Of a DNA stretch of 47,360 nt, positions 27,157 through 36,501 are shown one piece after another. Numbering within the stretch: position 1 is the stretch's first letter; each line of letters starts with the position of its first letter. Source of the stretch: Rhodospirillaceae bacterium. GTDB lineage: Bacteria > Pseudomonadota > Alphaproteobacteria > Thalassobaculales > Thalassobaculaceae. Below the pieces are notes generated by a model. It was not told where the DNA came from. It searched no databases and saw only the letters and a program-made list of their open reading frames with translations. The stretch spans positions 22,525 through 69,884 of the forward strand of contig PAQA01000021.1 of assembly GCA_002709155.1 (NCBI GenBank). Direction: 5' to 3'. The position numbers were made by a program, and so were the translations under genes.

Positions 27157-27948
27157 TTATTGGTAATTAAGGATACAGTCATCGCTTAAAGGGAGGAGCG
27201 GTGCAAAATCTCTGGCGGCGTAATATTCAGGTCGAACGAAACTCTCACCTCGATTATCAGTAGCACTTACATTTACATATAGTAATAATCTTCTCAGCGG
27301 AGAGATATTAACGCTGGAACCGTGTACAACTGTCATATTCATTAGAAGTACAGATCCTGCCGGACCCTGTATTGCTTTTAAACCTCGCCTTTCCACCAAG
27401 CGCTTCATTGTAGTTTCGGTAATATCATATCGATATTTTGCTGCTCCATCATGGTCTGCGACTGTGTCGTCAATCACAGCTTCTGAAACAACGCCTTCCA
27501 TGTGAGATCCAGGCACAGCCAATACGGGTGCGTTACATGCATTAACATCATCGAGAAAAACTCCAATCATTATTCCTCTCGCTTCTGGAATGCCGTCCAC
27601 CCGATGATAAGTTCCAAAATCCTGATGCCATTCTACTATCGAACCATTTTGCTGCTTGATATTAATCCGAGATTGATGAACAAAGACCTGGCTGCGCATC
27701 AGCTGCTCCACCGGAAGTAAAAGTCGAGGATGCCTAGTAAGCGCCCCGAAACGTTCGTCAAATAAGTGCATCCCCCAGCATACATGCGGATCACCGTTTG
27801 ACTCCCTGGCTACTTCGGGTCCCGGACGTTGTAAAACCTCCATTGCTGCGGCCTCGAGAATAGATATTTCCCCCTTTGAGAATAGTTCAGGAAGAAGAAT
27901 CCAACCATTTTCATCGTACTCAGAGATTTGTTTTTCAGTAAGGTCCAT
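27157..27948 (-). CDS. Phytanoyl-CoA dioxygenase (PhyH) family protein
   Basis: EWHQDFGTYHR (HxD), GSHMEGV, VHGSSVNISPLRRLLLYVNVSA. Confidence 0.9.
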   Translation of the reverse strand: MDLTEKQISEYDENGWILLPELFSKGEISILEAAAMEVLQRPGPEVARESNGDPHVCWGMHLFDERFGALTRHPRLLLPVEQLMRSQVFVHQSRINIKQQNGSIVEWHQDFGTYHRVDGIPEARGIMIGVFLDDVNACNAPVLAVPGSHMEGVVSEAVIDDTVADHDGAAKYRYDITETTMKRLVERRGLKAIQGPAGSVLLMNMTVVHGSSVNISPLRRLLLYVNVSATDNRGESFVRPEYYAARDFAPLLPLSDDCILNYQ

Positions 27949-27957
27949 TCGATTTTC

Positions 27958-28725
27958 CTAGCGTTTTAATCCATCTAGCATCGTTTTTGTCCCAATTTCT
28001 AATAACAAAAGGTCAAATCCCATTAAGAGAACCTGATAACCATCAGAAATTTTTGTATTTCCTTCATCAGCGGATAGACAAAGACCACCAAGCGCTCGCC
28101 CAGCATCTTTAATTGCCTTTTCCCCTTGTTTAATCGCGGCCTGTACATCGGGATGGTCACGATTACCCACATGCCCCATACTCGCTGCAAGGTCCATTGG
28201 AGCTATAAAAAATACATCAATACCATCAACACCTAAAATCGCATCGATATTCTCTATGGACTCTATATGTTCTATTAATGCGATAATCACGATGTCATTT
28301 GATGCCTTATAATACTCCATTGAATCGCCATTACCCCAACGCATTGGCGCATAGAAAGGCCCCCACCCGCGCTCTCCTTCGGGAGGGTACCGAACAGCTT
28401 TTACGGCGCACTCTGCTGCCTCCTTTGAGGTCACCATAGGGAAAATTATTCCCATAGCCCCGGAATCTAAAACTGGTTTTGTATAACTGATAGATGGCTC
28501 CATCACACGCACCACCGGTGCGCATTGAGTTCCGGCTGTGGCAGTGATCATATGATGACATGATGCTATATCAATTGCGCCATGCTCCATATCAATAAAG
28601 AGCCAGTCAAAACCGGAATTCGAAAGTGTCTGAGCCATATTAACGCTGGGCATACTGGTTAGAATTCCCGCACAAACCTTACCCTGGTTTAAACGTTCAC
28701 GAAGTGGGTTATGCATAGCCCTCAC
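27958..28725 (-). CDS. HpcH/HpaI aldolase family protein
   Basis: FDWLFIDMEHGAIDI, GAMGIIFPMVTSKEAAECAVKAVRYPPEGERGWGP, GIDVFFIAPMDLAASMG. Confidence 0.92.
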   Translation of the reverse strand: MRAMHNPLRERLNQGKVCAGILTSMPSVNMAQTLSNSGFDWLFIDMEHGAIDIASCHHMITATAGTQCAPVVRVMEPSISYTKPVLDSGAMGIIFPMVTSKEAAECAVKAVRYPPEGERGWGPFYAPMRWGNGDSMEYYKASNDIVIIALIEHIESIENIDAILGVDGIDVFFIAPMDLAASMGHVGNRDHPDVQAAIKQGEKAIKDAGRALGGLCLSADEGNTKISDGYQVLLMGFDLLLLEIGTKTMLDGLKR

Positions 28726-28766
28726 CTTTTAGCTCAAAAAATAATTATAATTTTACTGACACTTGA

Positions 28767-29672
28767 TTAATCCCAACTAAAACCTGGCGTGCGTAGATAA
28801 AAATGCAATCCTTCATCTTGAACAACAAAGCTCCGCATCCTTCGATTACCTTGATTATGGTGAGAGTGCAACTCAGCTGCCGGTGTGATCTGTGCAGCGC
28901 CAGTAACCCAAGGAACCTTTTCGTCCTCAATCATGGAGTGGATGCCTTCTCCCTCTATAGCGAGCGTGATTGCAGCACCGTTATGACGATGCGGGCGTTG
29001 ATCACCACCAGATTCCAACGTATTTATAGCGGTATTAATCATCGGTATTGTATTACGACTAGGAGCGGTCGCTGGGGTTGAAAATTGGATTGATACACCA
29101 GATGTCTCCGAAGTTTTCGGACGCTCATAGATTTCCTCTAAATGTTTTTCAATTTCATCATGAGGCCAGTGCACAGTTTCATTTCGCGACTTCCCCTGAG
29201 ATGGCGCCCTCAAATTTTCAAAAGCCAATAAAGGTTCGTTGGTCACGCAGAATAGAATGGCAGAATCTATCGCTTCATGGACGGTTTCATTACCACCCGG
29301 AAAACAAAACACATCTCCCTTTCCCCACGTCACGGTGTCTCCAGCATTAATGCTACTGCCTGTTCCTTGTAAAACATAGAAAACTTCACCAGATGCATTG
29401 AAAGAATGGAACAAACTATCACCAGCGCGTACTTTAACATAGCGCGCCAAGATAGCTGGTATAGTTGCAGGATAAGGTGTCTCTAATGCATCGGAGATAT
29501 CGAGTTCTATTAACCCTGTTTTCCCATCCGGATCATAAGCCTTATCACGTTCCGCCAAAAATTGATGCCGTGGCACACTGGGCCAAGACCAGTTGAAGAA
29601 ATTTTCTGGACTGTTATAAATAGCTCTCTGCTTCTGTTTGATTTGTGTATCATCAGCTGTATCGACGGCCAT
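28767..29672 (-). CDS. Bicupin protein (gentisate 1,2-dioxygenase-like fold); ORF track start 29717, likely start 29672
   Basis: Two cupin halves: SLFHSFNASGEVFYVLQGTG...KGDVFCFPGG and QRPHRHNGAAITLAIEGEG...AQITPAAELHSHHNQG. Confidence 0.8.
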   Translation of the reverse strand: MAVDTADDTQIKQKQRAIYNSPENFFNWSWPSVPRHQFLAERDKAYDPDGKTGLIELDISDALETPYPATIPAILARYVKVRAGDSLFHSFNASGEVFYVLQGTGSSINAGDTVTWGKGDVFCFPGGNETVHEAIDSAILFCVTNEPLLAFENLRAPSQGKSRNETVHWPHDEIEKHLEEIYERPKTSETSGVSIQFSTPATAPSRNTIPMINTAINTLESGGDQRPHRHNGAAITLAIEGEGIHSMIEDEKVPWVTGAAQITPAAELHSHHNQGNRRMRSFVVQDEGLHFYLRTPGFSWD

Positions 29673-29801
29673 ATTCATCCCCCTAATAAATATCCATAAC
29701 AATGATGCTACAGGCAATTGAGGTCTTTGTTAATTGAATTTGCGATACATACTAACAATTACAGAAAAGATCATTTCTGTGTTTTTAAAAGATATTTCCA
29801 A

Positions 29802-32800
29802 TTAATGAAAATCCCGGCTGTTAATACCTGAGCTTATTCTTTTCTCAGGTTTTTGTGGTCCAGAGGGTTCCGATAGATATCCTAAACTTTTTAGTTCGTC
29901 CGCATGAGCAGTCGGCTCTATAAAATTAGAATTGGTTATTTGACTTAATTTGTGGGTCAAATCTTCAAGTCGTTTAACTATTATATGCATTACTTCACCC
30001 TCACGCTGTAATTTGCCTTCAACCCCAAGAAATTTTGCACTCATTATTATATTTCTAAATCGTTCAAATTGACGAGACCAAACAACAAGATTCGCGACCC
30101 CAGTCTCATCTTCTATCGTTATAAATATTATACCTTTTGCAGTGCTTGGCCTCTGACGCACTAATACTAAGCCAGCCAAAAGAACTGGGCTGCCATCCGC
30201 TAAGTTTTCAAGAATTGAGATTGCTTTATAAGAACTCCCCGATAAATCTTCTCTTAAAAGGGCAAGTGGGTGTGATTTAAGAGATAGCTTAAGAGTATTA
30301 TAATCATCTATAACTTCCTCACCTATGCTTGCTATTGGCAATGAAACTTTGGGTTCAGAATGGGATGTTTTATTACTATAGGATTCTTTGTTATGACTGA
30401 ATAATGGAAGTCCACTATCCTTTTCTGTTAAAGAATCAAAAGTAGAATTGGCAATCCCTCTGACAGTCCAAAAAGCTTGTCGTCTTGAGAGCTCCATCGA
30501 CTGAAAAGCGTCCCCACGTGCAAGCAGTTCTAGAGTTGACGATTGAACACCAGCACGGCTGATCAATTCTCGTGGATGAGAATAACCACTCTTCCTATTC
30601 TGTTCTATTAACATTGCATCCTGTTGTCTTAACCCTTTAATTTGCCTTAATCCTAATCGAAGAGCTAATTCCCCATTACTCTGTGGTTCTAAATCACAGT
30701 CCCAGCCAATATAATTTACATCTGGATGTAAAACATTTACTCCATGATCACGAGCATCTCTTACAATCTGGGCGGGAGCGTAAAATCCCATAGGTTGAGA
30801 ATTCAGTAATGCGGCAGCAAATGCGGCAGGCATATGACACTTCATCCAACTGGACACATAGACTAGTAATGCAAAACTAGCCGCATGACTTTCAGGAAAA
30901 CCATAGTTACCAAAGCCCTCAATTTGTCTAAAGCATCGCTCTGCAAACTCGCGTGCATAACCGCGATTAACCATACCTTCGATCATCTTGGCGCCAAGAA
31001 CCCCAATCTTATCTGTCTTCCTAAACGTCGCCATCGCTCGACGTAATTGATCTGCCTCAGAAGGTGTGAATCCTGCTGCAATGATTGCAATTTTCATTGC
31101 CTGTTCTTGAAACAGCGGCACTCCTAATGTTTTTCCTAACACTTGGCGTAACTCTTCGGATGGTAATTCTACTGCTTCGTCACCATTACGGCGCCTGATA
31201 TATGGATGAACCATATCTCCTTGGATTGGCCCAGGACGCACAATAGCAACTTCAATAACCAGGTCATAAAAACACCGTGGGCGCAAACGTGGCAACATCG
31301 CCATTTGCGCACGACTTTCAAGCTGAAAAACGCCTAAAGAATCCCCTTTAGATAGCATATCGTAAACAGATGGGTCCTCAGATGGGACACTGGCAAGGTC
31401 TAAACACCGACCATAGTGGCGATGAATTAAATCAAACCCTTTATGAATACAACTCAACATCCCGAGTGCAAGCACGTCAACTTTAAGAATTCCAAGTGTA
31501 TCAAGGTCATTTTTATCCCACTCAATGACTGTACGTCCTTGCATTGCAGCATTTTCGATTGGAACCAACTCATCAAGGCGATCACGTGTTATTACAAAAC
31601 CGCCAACATGCTGCGATAGATGTCTAGGAAAACCTATTAGTTGATAGGAAAGTTTTAAGACAATTCGGAGTGTTCTGTCTTGTGGGTCAAGCCCTATTTC
31701 TATTAGTCTTTCGTCCTCAATTTCGTCAGAGCTACTAGAGCGTATTTGTCCAGTTAAAGCGACAATAACATTATCAGAAAGACCCATTGCCTTTCCAACT
31801 TCTCTTATCGCGCTTCTATAGCGAAATGTCACTACTGTTGCAGCTATCCCAGCACGCTCCCTACCATACGTTTTATAGATATGTTGAATTACTTCCTCAC
31901 GACGTTCATGTTCAAAATCAACATCGATATCTGGAGGTTCACCACGAGCCTCACTTATAAAACGCTCAAACAATATATCAGACTGGCTAGGATCAACCGC
32001 GGTAATACCAAGGCAGTAGCAAACAGCTGAATTAGCTGCAGAACCGCGTCCCTGACATAAAATATCACGGCTGCGTGCGAAGCGAACCATGTCATAAACA
32101 GTCAAAAAATAGGCCGCATATTTTAATTTATTTATAAGATTCAATTCATATTTTAATTGTTTTTTAACAACAGAAGGAATCCCATTTGGGTAATCTTTAA
32201 ATGGATAACGCTCATTTGCACCTTGCCATGTTTTAATCTCTAACTCTTGTTCTACAGTATTTCCAGATTGCGTTAATACATCTGGGTATTCATAATTTAA
32301 TTCGTCTAAAGTAAACTTGCATCTTTGGGCTATTTCAGCAGTATTGACTATAGATTCAGGATAATTTTGGAATAAACGAACCATTTCAGCGGGCGACTTC
32401 AGATAACGTTCTGAATTAGCCTCAAGGTCAAAACCAACTTGATTAATACTGCATTGTTTTCGTATACACGTCAGTACATCCTGAAGAGGCCGGCGTCCTG
32501 GATGATGGTAAAGAACGTCATTCAACGCAACCATCGGAACATCTGTTGCTTTTGATAAATTAAATAGTGCGTTCAATCTAGACTCATCGTCCCCTTTATA
32601 AATAACTGACGCACCAAGATATAACGACCCAGAAAATAAGCCTCTCCATTCAGTTAAATTTCTAGAAAACTTTGCCTCAACTTCCCGGTTTTTTTCCAAT
32701 AGCCTTGGATTATTGTAAAATCGGGGAGGTAGAACTATTAATATCTGGTCTAATGCATGCTCAATGATATCCTTAAACCATAACTTGCATCTCGATTTCT

Positions 32801-33113
32801 TAGTTCGTCTCTTGCCAATACTCAATAATCGAGTCAAACGGCTATAGGCACTCATATTAGTAGGAAAACATATTAGATCAACGCCATCTTCGGTCTCTAT
32901 ACGACTACCAATAATTCCTTTAATGCCTGAGTTTTTTGCCGCAATGTGGAAACGCACCACTCCAGCTAAAGTATGCTTGTCAGCAATTGAAATCGTTTGA
33001 TAACCAAGTGATATTGCTGTTTCAACTAACTCTTCTGGATGAGATCCACCTTCAAGGAAACTGAAATTACTAATGACACTGAGCTCAGTGTATAAATTTT
33101 TTAACTCACTCAT
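29802..33113 (-). CDS. dnaE2: Error-prone DNA polymerase DnaE2 (ORF track start 33152; likely start 33113)
   Basis: PHP domain YTELSVISNFSFLEGGSHPEELV; CQGRGSAANSAVCYCLGIT; PPDIDVDFEHERREEVIQHIYKTYGRERAG; GVFQLESRAQMAMLPRLRPRCFYDLVIEVAIVRPGPIQGDMVHPY. Confidence 0.97.
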   Translation of the reverse strand: MSELKNLYTELSVISNFSFLEGGSHPEELVETAISLGYQTISIADKHTLAGVVRFHIAAKNSGIKGIIGSRIETEDGVDLICFPTNMSAYSRLTRLLSIGKRRTKKSRCKLWFKDIIEHALDQILIVLPPRFYNNPRLLEKNREVEAKFSRNLTEWRGLFSGSLYLGASVIYKGDDESRLNALFNLSKATDVPMVALNDVLYHHPGRRPLQDVLTCIRKQCSINQVGFDLEANSERYLKSPAEMVRLFQNYPESIVNTAEIAQRCKFTLDELNYEYPDVLTQSGNTVEQELEIKTWQGANERYPFKDYPNGIPSVVKKQLKYELNLINKLKYAAYFLTVYDMVRFARSRDILCQGRGSAANSAVCYCLGITAVDPSQSDILFERFISEARGEPPDIDVDFEHERREEVIQHIYKTYGRERAGIAATVVTFRYRSAIREVGKAMGLSDNVIVALTGQIRSSSSDEIEDERLIEIGLDPQDRTLRIVLKLSYQLIGFPRHLSQHVGGFVITRDRLDELVPIENAAMQGRTVIEWDKNDLDTLGILKVDVLALGMLSCIHKGFDLIHRHYGRCLDLASVPSEDPSVYDMLSKGDSLGVFQLESRAQMAMLPRLRPRCFYDLVIEVAIVRPGPIQGDMVHPYIRRRNGDEAVELPSEELRQVLGKTLGVPLFQEQAMKIAIIAAGFTPSEADQLRRAMATFRKTDKIGVLGAKMIEGMVNRGYAREFAERCFRQIEGFGNYGFPESHAASFALLVYVSSWMKCHMPAAFAAALLNSQPMGFYAPAQIVRDARDHGVNVLHPDVNYIGWDCDLEPQSNGELALRLGLRQIKGLRQQDAMLIEQNRKSGYSHPRELISRAGVQSSTLELLARGDAFQSMELSRRQAFWTVRGIANSTFDSLTEKDSGLPLFSHNKESYSNKTSHSEPKVSLPIASIGEEVIDDYNTLKLSLKSHPLALLREDLSGSSYKAISILENLADGSPVLLAGLVLVRQRPSTAKGIIFITIEDETGVANLVVWSRQFERFRNIIMSAKFLGVEGKLQREGEVMHIIVKRLEDLTHKLSQITNSNFIEPTAHADELKSLGYLSEPSGPQKPEKRISSGINSRDFH

Positions 33114-33124
33114 AGAACTGGTAG

Positions 33125-34720
33125 TCACGAAAATAGTCCGTGTAAATACCAAGATGGTTTTTTCTTACTTTGTTTCATTCGTTCTTTAAACAACCAATAA
33201 CGGCGGCCATCGGAATCTTCAATTCTGAAATAATCGCGTGTCTTATAATAGTCTTCTACGAGCCACCATTCCGAGGCAATGCGTTCAGGTCCATTAGCAC
33301 GTCTGACATTAACTAAGGCATGCCGCCAACGGAATTGAAATGGCAGAGACCGGTTATACTCCGTCAATGGTTCTATATATTCCGGCCTTTGCAAAAGATA
33401 TAATGGACGGACAGTTAAAGTATTTTTAAATGAACTGCTCATCGATTGTGCTATTTTAGTATAATGTAAATTTGAAGAGACTGGAAAAGCAGTTTCAGAT
33501 CGTTCTGGAGAATAACTTTCCTTTAAAGATCTACGGATAACAGAACTAGAGCCAAACCTGTTTACCAACCTATCAACGAGTACTGATATTTCAGAATTGA
33601 TACAATCACTTTGAGATATCAAGTCTGATTGAAGCGGCTGATATATATCAACCTTGGTCGCTTCAAGTGTGATTACATCCACTCCGGAAACTAATATAAA
33701 ATCATCAAATTTTTCGAAAAATAATTTGGAAAATATTGATTTATCACGGCTGTCCTGGCTAGTGCTAACTATTAATTTATCAAGCTGTCCATCAATTCGA
33801 TAAAGTGAAACCTTTAATTCACGTGTACCTAGAGACCTAATTTCTAACTTCTTCATTAAGCGCTCAAGTAGGCATTCAAGCACTGCCAATATAGAACCCA
33901 TGGTAGATATTGGATCAGCTAGAACAAATCTGACTAAGTCTGGTGAATGACTTATCTGAGCTGATATAGGTTCAGCTTCCAATCCCAATGCCTGATCTAA
34001 TCGTCTCCTAACCTCAAGCCCAAACCTTGCTCTCAAGGGCGCTCTAGCGATTGGGAACAATGATTTAATTTGACGCAACCCAACCTTACTCAAATCCTCT
34101 ACCAATGATATAGGTAGCCTTAGTCCAATCAATGGTAAATCTGCGATAGCAGCTTGCTGAGCTCCTGGTTTAATAATCTGAGATGACAGCCCTCCAAAAT
34201 GTGCTAAAGCCCATGCAGCTCCTGGTGTATCGGCAATCACCCCGCGCGCAGTCAATCCAATGTGGCAGAGTCGATCAATAATACTATCAAGAAGTTTTTT
34301 CTCACCCCCAAAAAGATGCGCACATCCAGTGATATCTAACCAAAGTCCTCTTTCCCCTATTTCTTTTCTACTTTCATCAAACGCAACAAATGGCGTGTAT
34401 CGACCACACCAATTTGCTAGTGTAGTTAGTTCCATTTTATCTGTCAGTAGATCTATTTCAGCCACTAATAACTTCGAATGTAACGCTAATGCGTCACTAA
34501 GTGACCACCCGACCGCAATACCTAGTTTTTCTGATATGGGGCAAGTCGCGACAATCGTACGACGTCCATATTCTGTTCGCACAATTACCATAGCATTGGA
34601 AGATAACTTTTCAGCGTCTCGACCTCTTGTTATACGCCTAAGTCGATCCAGAGCTATGTTTGGAAACCAAAGATAAAGAATACGCCGGCCAGCATTTAAA
34701 TGTTCTCTTTTTGTTCTCAT
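33125..34720 (-). CDS. imuB: ImuB-type Y-family DNA polymerase-like protein
   Basis: RRILYLWFPNIALDRLRR N-terminus, WLDITGCAHLFGGEKKLLD, C-terminal EWWLVEDYYKTRDYFRIEDSDGRRYWLF...WYLHGLFS; immediately upstream of dnaE2. Confidence 0.95.
   Translation of the reverse strand: MRTKREHLNAGRRILYLWFPNIALDRLRRITRGRDAEKLSSNAMVIVRTEYGRRTIVATCPISEKLGIAVGWSLSDALALHSKLLVAEIDLLTDKMELTTLANWCGRYTPFVAFDESRKEIGERGLWLDITGCAHLFGGEKKLLDSIIDRLCHIGLTARGVIADTPGAAWALAHFGGLSSQIIKPGAQQAAIADLPLIGLRLPISLVEDLSKVGLRQIKSLFPIARAPLRARFGLEVRRRLDQALGLEAEPISAQISHSPDLVRFVLADPISTMGSILAVLECLLERLMKKLEIRSLGTRELKVSLYRIDGQLDKLIVSTSQDSRDKSIFSKLFFEKFDDFILVSGVDVITLEATKVDIYQPLQSDLISQSDCINSEISVLVDRLVNRFGSSSVIRRSLKESYSPERSETAFPVSSNLHYTKIAQSMSSSFKNTLTVRPLYLLQRPEYIEPLTEYNRSLPFQFRWRHALVNVRRANGPERIASEWWLVEDYYKTRDYFRIEDSDGRRYWLFKERMKQSKKKPSWYLHGLFS
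34702..34716. promoter_or_regulatory. Alphaproteobacterial LexA/SOS box GTTC-N7-GTTC inside the imuB 5' codons
   Basis: GTTCTCTTTTTGTTC (imuB strand GAACAAAAAGAGAAC); the only usable imuB ATG is 34718-34720. Confidence 0.8.
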
Positions 34721-35053
34721 TTAGAATAAATAACAATATTAGGGATAAATGAGAAGGTTTAATAATTTAATTAGAACAAATTTTTTAATTCCACCTATCA
34801 ACTAGTATTACTCGATCATATTATAAGAGTATGAACCTATTAGTTATTGTCATTTCACAAGTTTTCTCGGAAAAGATCTTCTAGCATTTCATCCCCTGTC
34901 CGTTTATCTGAATGCTCCTTAAAAGTTAATTACCCTTAATACTTTGTGCTGAATTCGAACGTATGAAAAAGATATTCTGTACGTACCAACAAACTGGTAT
35001 TAAGTTGAACAAAATGTTAACTCGTTCACTCAATGTCCGTGAGAGGAATAAAC

Positions 35054-36457
35054 ATGCAAATTGATGCAATCCCATCTGATCCCAATGTGCGTGACACGGT
35101 AATTGGCATCTTAAAGCAACGATTTGGCGATCAATTCACGACATCTGATGCTATAAGAGAACGGCATGGGAAAGGCGAGAGCTACCACGATACTGCAGCG
35201 CCTGACGGCGTCTTTTTCCCAAACACTACCGAAGAAGTAGCAGATGCAGTATCGATCTGCGCAGACTATAAATTTCCTGTTATTCCTTTTGGTGTTGGTA
35301 CAGCTTTGGAAGGGCATATTGCAGCCCTTCGCGGCGGCCTATGCATCGACATGTCAATGATGAATGCAGTTCTGGAAGTTAACCCCGAAGACCTGGATGT
35401 AACTGTCCAAGCCGGCGTCACTCGCAAACAATTAAACGAGCACCTTCGTGATACCGGCTTATTTTTTCCTATTGATCCAGGCGCCGACGCCACCATTGGA
35501 GGAATGGCTGCAACGCGAGCATCAGGAACTAACGCTGTAAGATATGGTACAATGCGAGAAAATGTTTTATCGCTTACTGTCGTTACTGCAGATGGCCGTA
35601 TTATCAAGACAGCTAGAAGAGCAAGAAAATCTTCTGCAGGTTATGATCTTACCCGGTTATTTGTTGGATCAGAGGGAACGTTAGGTGTCATTACTGAAAT
35701 AACCCTTAAAGTATTCGGGATACCAGAGTCTATCACTTCTGCTGTCTGCCAATTTGAAGACTTAGAAAATGCAATCAACACCTCCATACTAATAGTACAA
35801 GCTGGGATACCTGTTGCAAGAATGGAATTACTAGATGATGTTCAGATGGATGCATGTATAAAGTATTCAAAGCTTGAAGGTTATGATGCAAAACCTACCA
35901 TATTTTTTGAATTCCATGGCACAGAAGCTAGTGCCAAAGAGCAAGCTGAAACGGTTCAGGAAATAGCAGAAGAGCTTGGCGGGTCTGCTTTTAAATGGAC
36001 AGCGCAAATGGAAGATAGAAATAAACTTTGGCAAGCTCGACACGATGCATATTATGCTGCAATTGCGCTTCGTTCAGGCTGTCAGGGATGGGCGACCGAC
36101 GTTTGTGTGCCGGTGTCTCGTCTCGCCGAATGTATCAATGAGACCAAAGCCGACCTTGAGGGAACCAACCTATTATCTCCACTTGTAGGTCATGTTGGAG
36201 ACGGGAATTTCCATCTACTCTATATAGTTGACCCTGAGAATGCCAAGGAAATGGCAGAAGCACAGGCCCATTCAGACAGAATGGTTATACGCGCCTTAGC
36301 AATGGGCGGCACTTGCACAGGAGAACACGGCGTCGGTTACGGAAAAATGCATTTTCTTCAAGAAGAACATGGAGATTCTATATCATTAATGCGCTCTTTA
36401 AAGCTCGCATTTGATCCAGAAAACATCATGAATCCGGGGAAAATAGTCAATATTTAA
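35054..36457 (+). CDS. FAD-binding oxidoreductase, D-lactate dehydrogenase/glycolate oxidase GlcD family (ORF track start 35033; likely start 35054)
   Basis: PFGVGTALEGH, GLFFPIDPGADATIGGMAATRASGTNAVRYGTMRENVLSL, GYDLTRLFVGSEGTLGVITEITLK, GHVGDGNFH, GTCTGEHGVG. Confidence 0.94.
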   Translation: MQIDAIPSDPNVRDTVIGILKQRFGDQFTTSDAIRERHGKGESYHDTAAPDGVFFPNTTEEVADAVSICADYKFPVIPFGVGTALEGHIAALRGGLCIDMSMMNAVLEVNPEDLDVTVQAGVTRKQLNEHLRDTGLFFPIDPGADATIGGMAATRASGTNAVRYGTMRENVLSLTVVTADGRIIKTARRARKSSAGYDLTRLFVGSEGTLGVITEITLKVFGIPESITSAVCQFEDLENAINTSILIVQAGIPVARMELLDDVQMDACIKYSKLEGYDAKPTIFFEFHGTEASAKEQAETVQEIAEELGGSAFKWTAQMEDRNKLWQARHDAYYAAIALRSGCQGWATDVCVPVSRLAECINETKADLEGTNLLSPLVGHVGDGNFHLLYIVDPENAKEMAEAQAHSDRMVIRALAMGGTCTGEHGVGYGKMHFLQEEHGDSISLMRSLKLAFDPENIMNPGKIVNI

Positions 36458-36501
36458 TAGGAATGTTGGAATTAAAAACTTGGTCATTAAACAGGTATGA
36501 C

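Noticed and set aside
34260-34676. 138-aa plus-strand ORF
   Set aside because: Entirely antisense to the well-supported imuB; composition is that of a shadow ORF.
34984-34999. TACCA-N6-TGGTA inverted repeat as a GntR-type operator for the FAD oxidase gene
   Set aside because: Short arms, and half-site order is opposite to the TGGT-N-ACCA operators usual for FadR/LldR-type regulators; too weak to claim.
22994-35054. Shared N-terminal motif RGINM/RGMNM in three ORF-track proteins (nitrilase, bicupin, FAD oxidase)
   Set aside because: It is the translated Shine-Dalgarno region (AGAGGAATTAACATG and similar) caused by extending the ORF upstream of the real start, not a protein motif.
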